Below are positions 17,613 through 27,174 of a DNA stretch of 64,000 nucleotides, in pieces. Numbering within the stretch: position 1 is the stretch's first letter; every line of letters starts with the position of its first letter. The position numbers were made by a program, and so were the translations under genes. Source of the DNA: Pseudomonas sp. UYIF39. Its GTDB lineage: Bacteria > Pseudomonadota > Gammaproteobacteria > Pseudomonadales > Pseudomonadaceae. Under the pieces are notes generated by a model. That model had not been told where the DNA came from, did not search any database, and was given only the letters and a program-made list of their open reading frames with translations. The DNA is taken from positions 1 to 64,000 of the forward strand of contig NZ_JALBYU010000012.1 in the NCBI RefSeq assembly GCF_029963765.1. Reading direction: 5' to 3'.

Positions 17613-18680
17613 TTAGCCCTGATTGAGCAATTGACGCAAATCGATCACTGCGGCGTTGGCCCGGGAGATGTAGTTGGCCATGACCAGCGAGTGGTTGGCC
17701 AGCACCCCGAAGCCGCTGCCATTAAGGATCATAGGACTCCAGACCGGTTCCTGCGAGGCTTCCAGTTCACGAATGATCTGACGCACGCTGACCGTGGCGT
17801 TCTTCTTGGCCAGCACATCGGCGAAGTCGACTTCGATGGCGCGCAGCAGATGGGACAAGGCCCACGCCTGACCGCGGGCTTCGTAGAACACGTTGTCGAT
17901 CTGCATCCACGGGGTTTCGACGATTTCTTCGTCAACCTGCGGCACCTGACCCGGCGCGACGACTTCGGTTTTCAGCGAGGTGTTGAGCTTGACCCGGCCA
18001 ACGCTGGCCGACAGCCGTTGCGACAGTGAACCCAGACGAGTACCCACATCGCCCAGCCAGTTGTTCAGGTTGTCGGCGCGGGCGTAGAACAGCGCGTTTT
18101 TCTGCGACGGATCGGACAGGCGCGCCTGATAACGGCTCAGGGAATTCATGCCTTCCAGGTACTCGGACTCACTGGAGGGCAGCACCCAGCTTTTATTGTC
18201 GAAGTTGAAACGCGGCTCGGCCTTGGCCAGATCGGAGTCTTCGGCAGATTGCGACTGCGAACGGGCGAAGTCTTTACGCAAGGCACGCGTCAAGTCACGG
18301 ACCTGGACCAGCACGCCATATTCCCAGCTCGGCGTGTTATCCATCCACAGGCCCGGCGGAAAACGGTCGTTGGAAATATAGCCACCCGGTTTGGTCAGCA
18401 AAGTACCGGCGACGGTCTTGAGGGTTTCGACCGTGGTGTAGCCGATGACCATTTGCTTGCCTTCTTTCTCGGCGGCCATCTGGGCATTCTGCTGAACCGG
18501 GAACAGCGCAGGTTCCTGGCTCCAGTACCAGCCCAGCGCAATAGCCACCAGCAAGTAAATGGCAATCAGAGTGGCCAGCGCCCGGCTGAATAACAGGCCA
18601 CCCAAGTAACTGCGGGTGGCCGACTTCGGTTCAGCGGCACGTTCAGGCGCGCTGCCCGCGCGGTTCTTCCAGTCCAGCAT
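17613..18680 (-). CDS. DUF2333 inner-membrane protein
   Basis: A 355-residue protein of the DUF2333 family. It has a soluble charged N-terminus (residues 1-30), one transmembrane helix (ALATLIAIYLLVAIALGWYW, about 34-53), and a long periplasmic domain with GGYISNDRFPPGLWMDNTPSWEYGVLVQ and a C-terminal VLANHSLVMANYISRANA segment. The function is unknown. The position next to a diguanylate cyclase gene (divergent) is conserved in P. aeruginosa, as I remember the gene order. Confidence 0.88.
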   Translation of the reverse strand: MLDWKNRAGSAPERAAEPKSATRSYLGGLLFSRALATLIAIYLLVAIALGWYWSQEPALFPVQQNAQMAAEKEGKQMVIGYTTVETLKTVAGTLLTKPGGYISNDRFPPGLWMDNTPSWEYGVLVQVRDLTRALRKDFARSQSQSAEDSDLAKAEPRFNFDNKSWVLPSSESEYLEGMNSLSRYQARLSDPSQKNALFYARADNLNNWLGDVGTRLGSLSQRLSASVGRVKLNTSLKTEVVAPGQVPQVDEEIVETPWMQIDNVFYEARGQAWALSHLLRAIEVDFADVLAKKNATVSVRQIIRELEASQEPVWSPMILNGSGFGVLANHSLVMANYISRANAAVIDLRQLLNQG

Positions 18681-18965
18681 GGCGATATCCTTTCAATTAC
18701 TTGAGTTCATCGGTTCGACCACAACCCTATCTCATCGTGCCTCGTTTGCCGCACATTAAATCCGCGTAAACACTACCCGCACAATGACTACGATCGACGG
18801 CCACTATAAATGAAGCACAGCTTCTATCCTATGCGACCAGTCGGTCAGAAACTGAATAGGGTCGCTTTGCAGTTAATTGATGTACGACACTCATGCGATG
18901 GAAAAGAGGTGCTAGCATAGAGCCACCAGTCGATCTCAGCATGCACCCTAACTAGTAGTCAGGAT

Positions 18966-20636
18966 ATGACCGAGCCAGAAGACCCCAGCCGTGAGCGCCT
19001 CAAGCACCACTTTGCCCAGCGGGTAATTCATCAGGCACGTCAAATTCTTGAGATATGGCAGCGCCTGCAACGCAGCGAGTGGTCCACCACCGACTTATCG
19101 GAACTGAGCGAGGCCAATCTGCGCCTGCTGCGTTTCGCGGAGCGCTTCGAACAACCTGAACACACGCAGTTGGCACGCCACATCGGTCAGTCGCTGGAGG
19201 CTGTCGACGCCAATCGCGGACGCCTGAGCAGCGGACTGATCACTGACCTCAATCGTTTGATGCAGCGCCTGTCACGCACCGGCTTGCGCCATGGCGATCA
19301 GTTGGACCAGACCTTTCTGCCGCCGCTGCGCAAGCCAATCTACGTGATGCTGCAGGATTACGACCGCGCCGAGCGTCTGGCCAAGCAGCTGGAATTTTTT
19401 GGGCTCAGCGCTCAAGCGCTCGACAGCGTTGCGGCGTTCCGCTCTTCGATGGTCGAGCGCTTGCCTGCGGCGATCGTCATGGACGTGGACTTCAGTGGAG
19501 CCGGCATCGGCCTGAAACTGGCCGCCGAAGCCCAGGAAGGCCTCGATTATCAATTGCCGCTGTTGTTCTTCAGCCTGCAAGAAACCGATACCCCGACCCG
19601 CCTCGCCGCCGTGCGTGCCGGTGGCCAGGAGTTCCTGACCGGCACCCTCGAAGCCTCGAGCCTGCTGGAGAAGATTGAAGTCCTGACCTGCGTCGCCCAG
19701 TACGAACCTTACAAAGTGCTGATCATCGACGACTCCCGCGCCCAGGCCTTGCACACCGAGCGTCTGCTCAACAGCGCCGGGATCGTCACGCGGACCTTGA
19801 TCGAGCCGATCCAGGCCATGGCCGAACTCGCGGACTTCCAGCCAGACCTGATCATCCTCGACATGTACATGCCAGCCTGCACCGGTACTGAGCTGGCCAA
19901 GGTAATCCGCCACAACGACCGTTACGTCAGCGTACCGATCATTTACCTGTCAGCCGAAGACGATCTGGACAAGCAGCTCGACGCCATGAGCGAGGGCGGC
20001 GACGACTTCCTGACCAAACCAATCAAGCCCCGGCACCTGATTACCACCGTGCGCAACCGCGCGGCGCGGGCGCGCAATCTGAAAGCGCGAATGGTCCGCG
20101 ACAGCCTGACCGGCTTGTACAACCACACCCACATTCTGCAATTGCTCGAAGACTGTTCGTTCCGCGCCCGTCGCGAGAACAAGCCGCTGAGCTTTGCGAT
20201 GCTCGACATCGACCACTTCAAACGGGTCAACGACAGCCACGGCCACCCCATGGGCGATCGAGTGATCAAGAGCCTGGCGCTGTTTCTCAAGCAACGTTTG
20301 CGCAAGACCGACTTCATCGGCCGTTACGGCGGTGAAGAGTTCGCGATTGTCATGCCAGACACCGATCTCGAATCGGCCCACAAAGTGCTCGACGAAATCC
20401 GTCGACGCTTTGCCGAGATTCACTACCCGGCTCAACCGCAGGACCTCTGGTGCACGTTCAGCGCCGGGGTGGTGGAACTGTGTGAACACTCCGACAGCCT
20501 GATGATGGCCAGCCAGGCAGACGAAGCGCTGTACCGCGCAAAAGACGCCGGACGCAATCGCGTGCAGGCTGCGCGAACATCAAAGCAAAGTGCCACTTTT
20601 TCATCGGAATCGACCGATTCGGTCATGACTCTGTAA
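18966..20636 (+). CDS. gcbA: Diguanylate cyclase with two receiver domains (GcbA-like)
   Basis: A 556-residue response regulator-diguanylate cyclase. After an alpha-helical N-terminus come a degenerate receiver (about residues 120-235, without the usual double acidic pocket at its start) and a canonical receiver (IIDDSRA, then LIILDMYMP, then KP at about 250-365). A GGDEF domain follows, with active site RYGGEEF and an intact inhibitory I-site RKTD five residues before it. It makes c-di-GMP. The equivalent P. fluorescens and P. aeruginosa protein GcbA promotes surface attachment by reducing flagellar motility. The assignment rests on architecture and conserved position between DUF2333 and the ctpL-like gene. 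AGGA is unusually close to the ATG. Confidence 0.85.
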   Translation: MTEPEDPSRERLKHHFAQRVIHQARQILEIWQRLQRSEWSTTDLSELSEANLRLLRFAERFEQPEHTQLARHIGQSLEAVDANRGRLSSGLITDLNRLMQRLSRTGLRHGDQLDQTFLPPLRKPIYVMLQDYDRAERLAKQLEFFGLSAQALDSVAAFRSSMVERLPAAIVMDVDFSGAGIGLKLAAEAQEGLDYQLPLLFFSLQETDTPTRLAAVRAGGQEFLTGTLEASSLLEKIEVLTCVAQYEPYKVLIIDDSRAQALHTERLLNSAGIVTRTLIEPIQAMAELADFQPDLIILDMYMPACTGTELAKVIRHNDRYVSVPIIYLSAEDDLDKQLDAMSEGGDDFLTKPIKPRHLITTVRNRAARARNLKARMVRDSLTGLYNHTHILQLLEDCSFRARRENKPLSFAMLDIDHFKRVNDSHGHPMGDRVIKSLALFLKQRLRKTDFIGRYGGEEFAIVMPDTDLESAHKVLDEIRRRFAEIHYPAQPQDLWCTFSAGVVELCEHSDSLMMASQADEALYRAKDAGRNRVQAARTSKQSATFSSESTDSVMTL

Positions 20637-20688
20637 CACAAACGCAATAACTTCAGGCACTTACCATTCTGCCGTTGGTAGACCCGCG

Positions 20689-22635
20689 ATGCGCCTGAAG
20701 CTGCTGACCAATCTCAACACCCTCCTTTTAGTCGCCGTGTGCGTGGCCCTTGGCGCCACGCTTTGGTGGTCGCAAAAGGCCCTGGAACGCCCCTATCTAT
20801 TGATGGAGCGTTACCTGGGCTTGTCCCAGCAATTTCAAAATGAAGTCGCGCGCAACATCGAGGACTACCTCTCCAGCGGCGATGCCCTGCGCCTGAGTAG
20901 CGCCAGCCAGGCTATCGACAGCCTGCAAAAGGAACTCGGCGAGTTGCCACCGGCATTGGCCGACACCTTGCGTCCGAGCCTGTCGAACCTCGAAGAATTC
21001 AGCAAAACCGACCTGCTGGCCGCCGGCAAACTCGCGGGCGATCCGCAAGCACTGCTGCTGCAAGCCGAGCGCGAACTTGGTGCCAGCCTCGATCAGCTCA
21101 GCCAGTACGCCAGCGCTAACGCGGCGTATCTGACGCCGCTGCTCGCTGCCTCCCAGCACTTGGGCAAATTGTCTCTGGCCCGGGACAAACTGGTCAGCAG
21201 CGGCCGTAGCGAATTAGCCGCCGATGTCGAGCGTGAAGTCAGCAGCATCCGCACCCAGGCTGAGCTTTTGGACACCTTGCCGTTGCTGGGCGTGACGAGC
21301 ACAAGTGAATCGAACACGGATGATTTCTCGGCGATGATGGGCCTGGAGAACAATGACAAAGCCGTTGCCGAGGATGCAGGCGTCGGCCTCAAGCGTGAAC
21401 TGAACAGCCTCCTCACTCGCTACCCGGCCGAACTGGCGCGCACACGTGACCAGATCCAGAAGCGCACCGACCTCAGCGCCGCCACGCACCTGAAAATCGC
21501 CGCCGTGCAGCAGGCCATCGGCGGGCTGGAACCGGTGGTTCGCGCCCAGCACGGACAGATCCAGGGCGAAGTGCGACTGATGCAAGGGGTGATGATTGGC
21601 CTGATTCTGCTGATTGCTTTGCTGATCGACACCTTGCAACGGAAACTGGCCCGGACGCTGACCAACCTCGCCCCGGCCCTCTCTACCTGGGCCGAGGGTG
21701 ACTTCAGCCGGGACATTGAACTGGGCAAGACCAATCGCGAACTGCATGACATTCAAGCTTCGCTCAATCGCTTGCGCGCCTATCTGGTCGACCTGGTCGG
21801 GACCATTCGCCTCAACGCCGAACAGGTCGCCGGTAGCAGCCGAACCCTGGCCGAGCTGAGCAATGACCTGCACAGCGGCGCCGAACATCAGGCCGGCGAC
21901 ACGGCGCTGATCCGTGATTCTCTCGGCGAGCTGGAAGCGACCATTCAACAGGTTGCCGGCGATGCCAGCCAGGCGGCCGACGCGAGCCGCCATGTCGGGC
22001 AGGCGGTGGAGCACGGCCAGAAAGTCATCGGCTTGAGCCTCACCGGGCTGCACGCACTGGTCGGCGAAGTGCAAGGCAACGCGCAAATGATCGAACACCT
22101 GGCCGAAGAGTCGGCGACCATCGGCGGCGTGCTGACAGTGATCCGCTCGATTGCCGACCAGACCAACCTGCTAGCCCTGAACGCCGCCATCGAAGCGGCC
22201 CGTGCCGGGGAAATGGGTCGAGGGTTTGCGGTGGTGGCCGAAGAAGTTCGCTCACTGGCGCAACGCACCGCCGGCGCCACAGCAGAGATCCAGACCCTGA
22301 TCGCCGGTTTGCAGACCGCGGCGCGACAATCGGTGGAAGGCATGCGCGCCCAGGTTGAACACGCCGAAGCCACTGCCAATCAGGCCCAGGCCGCCGACGG
22401 TGCGCTGGATAAAATCGTCGGTGCGATCCAGACCATTTCCGACACCGCCGTGCGCATCGCCGATGTCACCGCCCAGCAGAGCGGCGCCGTCAGCGAAATC
22501 CGCGATCACAGTGAGCGGATTCACCAATTGGGTGGGGATAACTTGCTGCGCATCGGCGAGGGACGGGTGCAGGGGGAGCATTTGCTGGTGCTGGGTGGAC
22601 GACTGCATACCGCCGTCCAAGCCTTCCGCGTCTGA
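20689..22635 (+). CDS. ctpL: Methyl-accepting chemotaxis protein (CtpL-like)
   Basis: A 648-residue chemoreceptor. A first transmembrane helix (LLVAVCVALGATLWW, about residues 11-26) and a second near residues 303-320 (MIGLILLIALLI) bracket a roughly 275-residue helical periplasmic domain. HAMP-like sequence and the cytoplasmic signalling hairpin follow, with the conserved tip DQTNLLALNAAIEAARAGE. Position right after gcbA matches P. aeruginosa ctpL, a receptor for phosphate and other ligands. The ligand cannot be read from this sequence, so the symbol is a positional assignment. A REP pair follows the stop. Confidence 0.78.
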   Translation: MRLKLLTNLNTLLLVAVCVALGATLWWSQKALERPYLLMERYLGLSQQFQNEVARNIEDYLSSGDALRLSSASQAIDSLQKELGELPPALADTLRPSLSNLEEFSKTDLLAAGKLAGDPQALLLQAERELGASLDQLSQYASANAAYLTPLLAASQHLGKLSLARDKLVSSGRSELAADVEREVSSIRTQAELLDTLPLLGVTSTSESNTDDFSAMMGLENNDKAVAEDAGVGLKRELNSLLTRYPAELARTRDQIQKRTDLSAATHLKIAAVQQAIGGLEPVVRAQHGQIQGEVRLMQGVMIGLILLIALLIDTLQRKLARTLTNLAPALSTWAEGDFSRDIELGKTNRELHDIQASLNRLRAYLVDLVGTIRLNAEQVAGSSRTLAELSNDLHSGAEHQAGDTALIRDSLGELEATIQQVAGDASQAADASRHVGQAVEHGQKVIGLSLTGLHALVGEVQGNAQMIEHLAEESATIGGVLTVIRSIADQTNLLALNAAIEAARAGEMGRGFAVVAEEVRSLAQRTAGATAEIQTLIAGLQTAARQSVEGMRAQVEHAEATANQAQAADGALDKIVGAIQTISDTAVRIADVTAQQSGAVSEIRDHSERIHQLGGDNLLRIGEGRVQGEHLLVLGGRLHTAVQAFRV

Positions 22636-22644
22636 CAGACCGCC

Positions 22645-22708
22645 ATCGCGAGCAAGCTCGCTCCCACAATGGAATGCGTCCCCCTGTGGGAGCGAGCTTG
22701 CTCGCGAT
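22645..22708. repeat. REP pair (24-bp perfect inverted repeat)
   Basis: Two REP units in inverted orientation, arms 22645-22668 and 22685-22708, exact complements containing GCGAGCAAGCTCGCTCCCACA. The same unit recurs at 32507-32597 and 59349-59410 and, as a single variant, at 27074-27095. It sits between the ctpL-like gene and dsbD and may terminate or stabilise transcripts. Confidence 0.92.
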
Positions 22709-22795
22709 AGCGTCAGAACAATCACCACAGGTCTTGCCCTGTACACCCTGCGACTGTCCGCTATCATGCCTTCACTTTCGATACGCGAGATTGTC

Positions 22796-24535
22796 ATGCG
22801 CCGTTTGCTCTGCCTGTTGCTTTTAGTGCTCGCCCTTCCGGCCACCGCCGCCGGCTTGCTGGACAGTCGGCCCAGTTCGACGCTGGGCTCGATCAACAAC
22901 AGCGCCGACTTTCTGCCGGTGCGTGAAGCCTTTCAGTTGAGTCTGGTAGAAAGCACACCGCAATCGATCAAGCTGCGTTTCGTTGCCACCGAGGGCTACT
23001 ACCTCTACCGGCACCGCTTTCAGTTTCGCGCCGACCCGGCCGATGTTGCCCTGGGCGCCGCGCAACTGCCCAAGGGCGAACAGAAGCACGATGAGTATTT
23101 CGGCGATGTCGAGGTCTACCACGGCATTCTCGAAGTCGAACTGCCGCGCACCGATCAACGCGCCTTCACCCTGGCGGTGACGTATCAGGGGTGCGCCGAC
23201 AAAGGCTTGTGCTATCCACCCGAAACCGAGCGCCTGAGTATTGATGGCAGCGCGGGCGCGCCCCCGGCCTGGAGCTGGCGCGAACTGGCGCTGTTCTTCC
23301 TCGCTGGCCTGGGCCTGACGTTCACACCGTGTGTGCTGCCGATGCTGCCGATCCTGTCCGGCGTGGTGTTGCGCGGTCAGGTGGGTGGTTTGCGCGGTTT
23401 TAATCTGTCCCTCGCTTATGTGCTGCCAATGGCAGCCTGCTTCGCCCTGCTTGGCGCGTTGATGGGGATGTTCGGCGCACAGCTCAATCTTCAGGCGCGG
23501 TTGCAATCGGCGTGGGTGCTGGTGCCGTTCGCGACGTTTTTCTCGTTGTTTGCCTTGGCCATGTTTGGCGTCTTCGAACTCAAGCTGCCTCACGCCATCA
23601 GCAGCCGGCTGGATCGGATCGCCGGTCGTACCGAAGGCGGTTCGTTGTGGGGCGCCGCCGTGCTGGGCGTGGTTTCCAGCCTGTTGGTGTCGCCCTGCGT
23701 CTCGGCACCGCTGGCCGGCGCGCTGCTGTACATCAGCGCCAGCGGCGATGCATTGGGCGGTGGTCTGAAATTGTTCATGCTCGGCCTTGGCATGGGTGCA
23801 CCGCTGTTGCTGGTCGCCACTGGTGGCGCCGCTTGGCTGCCGAAAAGCGGACCCTGGCTGATCTATGTGAAAAACGCGATTGGCGTTTTGTTGCTGGGGC
23901 TGGCAATCGGCCTGCTCAGTCGAGTACTGCCGGGTCAGATCACGTTGCTGTTGATCGGCTTGCTGGCCGGTGGCGTCGGGTTGTTCATGGGAGCGCTGGA
24001 ATTCGTCTACAAACCGCCGAGAAAACGCCTGGGCCAGTTGCTCGGGATGTTCCTGCTGTTTTACGCGCTGGCGTGTTGGTACGGTGCATTCAGCGGCCAG
24101 ACCGACCCGCTCAATCCGATTGGCCAGCCGCGCACGGTTGCCAGCAATGAGCAACCGCGAAACACCAGGGCCTGGCAAACCGTCAGCACCCCGGCAGACC
24201 TGGACCGCGTCCTCGCCGAAGCCAAATCTTTGGGCACCCCGCTGCTGCTCGACTGGTACGCCGACTGGTGCATTAGCTGCAAAGTCATCGAACACGAGGT
24301 GCTCAACGATGCCAGGGTTGTCGAAGGCCTCAAAGGCTATCGACTGATCCGCTTCGACATCACCGCCAGCAACGTCGAGCAGCGCGCCCTGCTCGACCGC
24401 TACAAACTGTTCGGCCCGCCAGCGCTGATGTTTTTCGGCAAGGACGGCGTCGAACACGCCGATGTGCGAGTGATCGGCGAGATCAACGCCACGGACTTCG
24501 CCGAACGTGTTGCGAAAGCAAATGACCGGATTTAA
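22796..24535 (+). CDS. dsbD: Thiol:disulfide interchange protein DsbD (DipZ)
   Basis: A 579-residue inner-membrane reductant conduit that passes electrons from thioredoxin to periplasmic isomerases and cytochrome c maturation proteins. The signal peptide is residues 1-18 (RRLLCLLLLVLALPATA). The N-terminal domain has the redox cysteines in GCADKGLCYPP. The eight-helix core carries TFTPCVLPM and SPCVSAPL. The C-terminal thioredoxin domain has WCISCK. The start at 22796 gives a clean signal peptide; in-frame upstream codons run through the REP region. Position before aroQ agrees with P. aeruginosa. Confidence 0.93.
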   Translation: MRRLLCLLLLVLALPATAAGLLDSRPSSTLGSINNSADFLPVREAFQLSLVESTPQSIKLRFVATEGYYLYRHRFQFRADPADVALGAAQLPKGEQKHDEYFGDVEVYHGILEVELPRTDQRAFTLAVTYQGCADKGLCYPPETERLSIDGSAGAPPAWSWRELALFFLAGLGLTFTPCVLPMLPILSGVVLRGQVGGLRGFNLSLAYVLPMAACFALLGALMGMFGAQLNLQARLQSAWVLVPFATFFSLFALAMFGVFELKLPHAISSRLDRIAGRTEGGSLWGAAVLGVVSSLLVSPCVSAPLAGALLYISASGDALGGGLKLFMLGLGMGAPLLLVATGGAAWLPKSGPWLIYVKNAIGVLLLGLAIGLLSRVLPGQITLLLIGLLAGGVGLFMGALEFVYKPPRKRLGQLLGMFLLFYALACWYGAFSGQTDPLNPIGQPRTVASNEQPRNTRAWQTVSTPADLDRVLAEAKSLGTPLLLDWYADWCISCKVIEHEVLNDARVVEGLKGYRLIRFDITASNVEQRALLDRYKLFGPPALMFFGKDGVEHADVRVIGEINATDFAERVAKANDRI

Positions 24536-24666
24536 TAACCCGGTCACATATTTCGCGCAATCATCGGCCATCGTGCTGGCTATTGCATAGAACTGGACAG
24601 TCACAAAGGCTTTGCGGCATAGTCGCCGGGTTCTGACAATTGCACACAGATCACAAGGAACAGCAG

Positions 24667-25119
24667 ATGGCGACGCTACTGGTTCTGCACGGACCCAACC
24701 TGAACATGCTCGGCACCCGTGAACCGGGCACCTACGGCGCTACGACACTGGCGCAGATCAACCAGGACCTGGAACGCCGTGCCCGTGAAGCCGGCCACCA
24801 TTTGCTGCACCTGCAAAGCAACGCCGAGTACGAATTGATCGACCGCATCCACGCTGCCCGCAGCGAAGGTGTGGACTTCATTCTGATCAACCCAGCAGCT
24901 TTTACGCACACAAGTGTCGCATTACGTGACGCGCTGCTGGCGGTGAGCATCCCATTCATCGAAGTGCATTTGTCTAACGTGCACAAACGCGAACCTTTCC
25001 GCCATCACTCTTACTTCTCCGACGTAGCGGTGGGAGTGATCTGCGGCCTTGGCGCCAGCGGTTATCGACTGGCCCTGGAGGCCGCACTAGAGCAGCTTGA
25101 AAGACCGGCAACGGCTTGA
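24667..25119 (+). CDS. aroQ: Type II 3-dehydroquinate dehydratase
   Basis: A 150-residue shikimate-pathway enzyme that dehydrates 3-dehydroquinate to 3-dehydroshikimate. The family signature VLHGPNLNMLGTREPGTYG is at the N-terminus, with the catalytic tyrosine in its last part. Later motifs are INPAAFTHTSVALRDAL and EVHLSNVHKREPFRHHSY. The ATG at 24667 has AAGGA upstream. It is followed within 50 bases by accB, an arrangement seen in many gammaproteobacteria, so an aroQ-accB-accC operon is likely. Confidence 0.96.
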   Translation: MATLLVLHGPNLNMLGTREPGTYGATTLAQINQDLERRAREAGHHLLHLQSNAEYELIDRIHAARSEGVDFILINPAAFTHTSVALRDALLAVSIPFIEVHLSNVHKREPFRHHSYFSDVAVGVICGLGASGYRLALEAALEQLERPATA

Positions 25120-25167
25120 ACAACAAGCGTTAAACGCCCCTGACCGACCCTTGGGAGTTGATGATTC

Positions 25168-25629
25168 ATGGATATCCGTAAAGTTAAGAAACTGATCGAA
25201 TTGCTGGAAGAGTCTGGCATCGACGAGCTCGAGATCAAGGAAGGCGAAGAGTCCGTTCGCATCAGCCGTCACAGCAAGACCCCGGCTCAGCAGTATTACG
25301 CTCCAGCGCCAATGCACGCTCCGGCGCCGGCGCCTGTTGCTGCTGCTCCGGTTGCCGCTGCCGCTCCTGCTGCTCCGGCCGCGCCAGTGCTGAACGGCAC
25401 CGTTGCCCGTTCGCCTATGGTCGGCACGTTCTATCGCAAGTCTTCGCCAGGCTCGCCGTCCTTCGTTGAAGTCGGCCAGACCGTGAAGAAAGGCGACACC
25501 CTGTGCATCGTCGAAGCCATGAAGATGATGAACCACATCGAAGCTGAAACCAGTGGTGTGATCGAATCCATCCTCGTCGAAGACGGCCAGCCGGTTGAGT
25601 ACGACCAACCGCTGTTCACCATCGTTTGA
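25168..25629 (+). CDS. accB: Biotin carboxyl carrier protein of acetyl-CoA carboxylase
   Basis: A 153-residue carrier subunit. It has an N-terminal dimerisation part, an Ala/Pro-rich flexible linker (about residues 45-73) and a C-terminal biotinyl domain. The biotin is attached to K119 in the canonical EAMKMM motif. It shuttles carboxylated biotin between AccC and the carboxyltransferase for malonyl-CoA synthesis. A GGAG lies upstream of the ATG; accC starts 17 bases after the stop. Confidence 0.97.
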   Translation: MDIRKVKKLIELLEESGIDELEIKEGEESVRISRHSKTPAQQYYAPAPMHAPAPAPVAAAPVAAAAPAAPAAPVLNGTVARSPMVGTFYRKSSPGSPSFVEVGQTVKKGDTLCIVEAMKMMNHIEAETSGVIESILVEDGQPVEYDQPLFTIV

Positions 25630-25646
25630 ACCGCGGAGAGACTTTG

Positions 25647-27005
25647 ATGACTGCGAAGTTGGAAAAAGTTCTGATCGCCAACCGCGGTGAGATTGCCCTG
25701 CGGATTCTGCGTGCCTGCAAAGAGATGGGCATCAAGACTGTCGCCGTTTACTCCAAGGCCGACAAAGAGCTGATGCACCTGGGTCTGGCAGACGAATCCG
25801 TCTGCATCGGCCCGGCCTCGGCCGCGCACTCTTATCTGCACATCCCGGCAATCATCGCTGCGGCTGAAGTGACCGGCGCTACCGCCATTCACCCAGGCTA
25901 CGGTTTCCTTGCGGAAAACGCTGATTTCGCTGAACAGGTCGAGAAATCCGGCTTCGCGTTCATTGGCCCGAAAGCCGACACCATTCGCCTGATGGGCGAC
26001 AAGGTATCGGCCAAGCACGCCATGATCGCTGCGGGTGTTCCAACCGTTCCGGGTTCCGACGGCCCATTGCCAGAAGACGAAGAAACCGCTCTGCGCATCG
26101 GTCGCGAAGTCGGTTACCCGGTGATCATCAAAGCCGCTGGCGGCGGCGGTGGTCGTGGCATGCGCGTTGTGCACAAAGAAGAAGACCTGATCTCCTTCGC
26201 GAAACTGACCCGCACCGAAGCGGGCGCGGCGTTCGGCAACCCGATGGTCTATCTGGAAAAATTCCTGACCAACCCACGTCACGTGGAAGTTCAGGTGCTT
26301 TCCGATGGCCAGGGCCACGCCATCCATCTGGGCGACCGCGATTGCTCGCTACAACGTCGTCACCAGAAGGTTCTCGAAGAAGCGCCGGCACCGGGCATCG
26401 ACGAGAAGGCACGGGCCGAAGTCCTCGCACGCTGCGTCAAGGCTTGCATCGACATCAACTACCGTGGCGCGGGTACTTTCGAGTTCCTGTACGAGAACGG
26501 CGCGTTCTATTTCATCGAAATGAACACCCGCGTTCAGGTTGAGCACCCGGTTTCGGAAATGGTCACCGGCATCGACATCGTCAAGGAGATGCTCAGCATC
26601 GCCGCTGGCAACAAGCTGTCGTACACCCAGGAAGACGTGGTTATCCGCGGTCACGCACTGGAATGCCGAATCAACGCCGAAGACCCGAAAACCTTCATGC
26701 CGAGTCCAGGCACGGTCAAGCATTTCCACGCACCAGGCGGCAACGGCGTTCGCGTCGATTCGCACCTGTACAGTGGCTATGCCGTTCCGCCGAACTACGA
26801 TTCGTTGATCGGCAAGCTGATCACCTACGGCGCAACCCGTGATGAAGCCCTGGCGCGCATGCGCAATGCGCTGGACGAAATCGTTGTCGACGGGATCAAG
26901 ACCAACATCCCGCTGCACCGCGACCTGGTCCGCGATGAAGGCTTCTGCAAAGGTGGAATCAACATCCACTACCTGGAACACAAGCTGGCCGGCGAAAAGC
27001 ATTAA
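25647..27005 (+). CDS. accC: Biotin carboxylase subunit of acetyl-CoA carboxylase
   Basis: A 452-residue ATP-grasp enzyme that carboxylates biotin on AccB with bicarbonate and ATP. Visible landmarks are VLIANRGEIALRI at the N-terminus, HPGYGFLAENADF, the glycine-rich ATP loop KAAGGGGGRGMR, and the active-site region FYFIEMNTRVQVEHPV. The ATG at 25647 follows GGAGAG; an in-frame TTG at 25626 overlaps the accB end and is less likely. A strong terminator hairpin follows. Confidence 0.97.
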   Translation: MTAKLEKVLIANRGEIALRILRACKEMGIKTVAVYSKADKELMHLGLADESVCIGPASAAHSYLHIPAIIAAAEVTGATAIHPGYGFLAENADFAEQVEKSGFAFIGPKADTIRLMGDKVSAKHAMIAAGVPTVPGSDGPLPEDEETALRIGREVGYPVIIKAAGGGGGRGMRVVHKEEDLISFAKLTRTEAGAAFGNPMVYLEKFLTNPRHVEVQVLSDGQGHAIHLGDRDCSLQRRHQKVLEEAPAPGIDEKARAEVLARCVKACIDINYRGAGTFEFLYENGAFYFIEMNTRVQVEHPVSEMVTGIDIVKEMLSIAAGNKLSYTQEDVVIRGHALECRINAEDPKTFMPSPGTVKHFHAPGGNGVRVDSHLYSGYAVPPNYDSLIGKLITYGATRDEALARMRNALDEIVVDGIKTNIPLHRDLVRDEGFCKGGINIHYLEHKLAGEKH

Positions 27006-27020
27006 GCTGTGATCCATACC

Positions 27021-27053
27021 AACAAAGCCGCTTTCGAGCGGCTTTGTTGTTTC
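27021..27053 (+). terminator. Rho-independent terminator after accC
   Basis: Perfect 12-bp stem AACAAAGCCGCT / AGCGGCTTTGTT closed by a TTCG tetraloop, followed by a T-rich stretch (GTTTCT). It ends the aroQ-accB-accC unit. Confidence 0.9.
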
Positions 27054-27073
27054 TGAAGGTTTCATAATGTGCA

Positions 27074-27095
27074 CGCGAGCAAGGCCGCTCCCACA
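27074..27095. repeat. Single REP unit
   Basis: CGCGAGCAAGGCCGCTCCCACA, a one-arm variant (GGC in place of the palindromic centre of the other copies) between accC and prmA. It lacks the inverted partner seen at the other three sites. Confidence 0.75.
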
Positions 27096-27174
27096 AAAGC
27101 CCCGCGCTCGCGTAAACTTGCGCGCTTCTCGCAGCCCGCTAGGCTGCAATCAATATTTTTCAAAGGTGCCCGCC

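Noticed and set aside
22645..22708. Inverted repeats considered as part of a CRISPR or attachment site
   Set aside because: Only two arms per locus, intergenic, and identical to REP units elsewhere in the window; no spacer array or cas gene.
22823..24604. A 593-codon minus-strand frame opposite dsbD
   Set aside because: Antisense to a gene with all DsbD motifs; Gln/Arg/His-rich translation without domain features.
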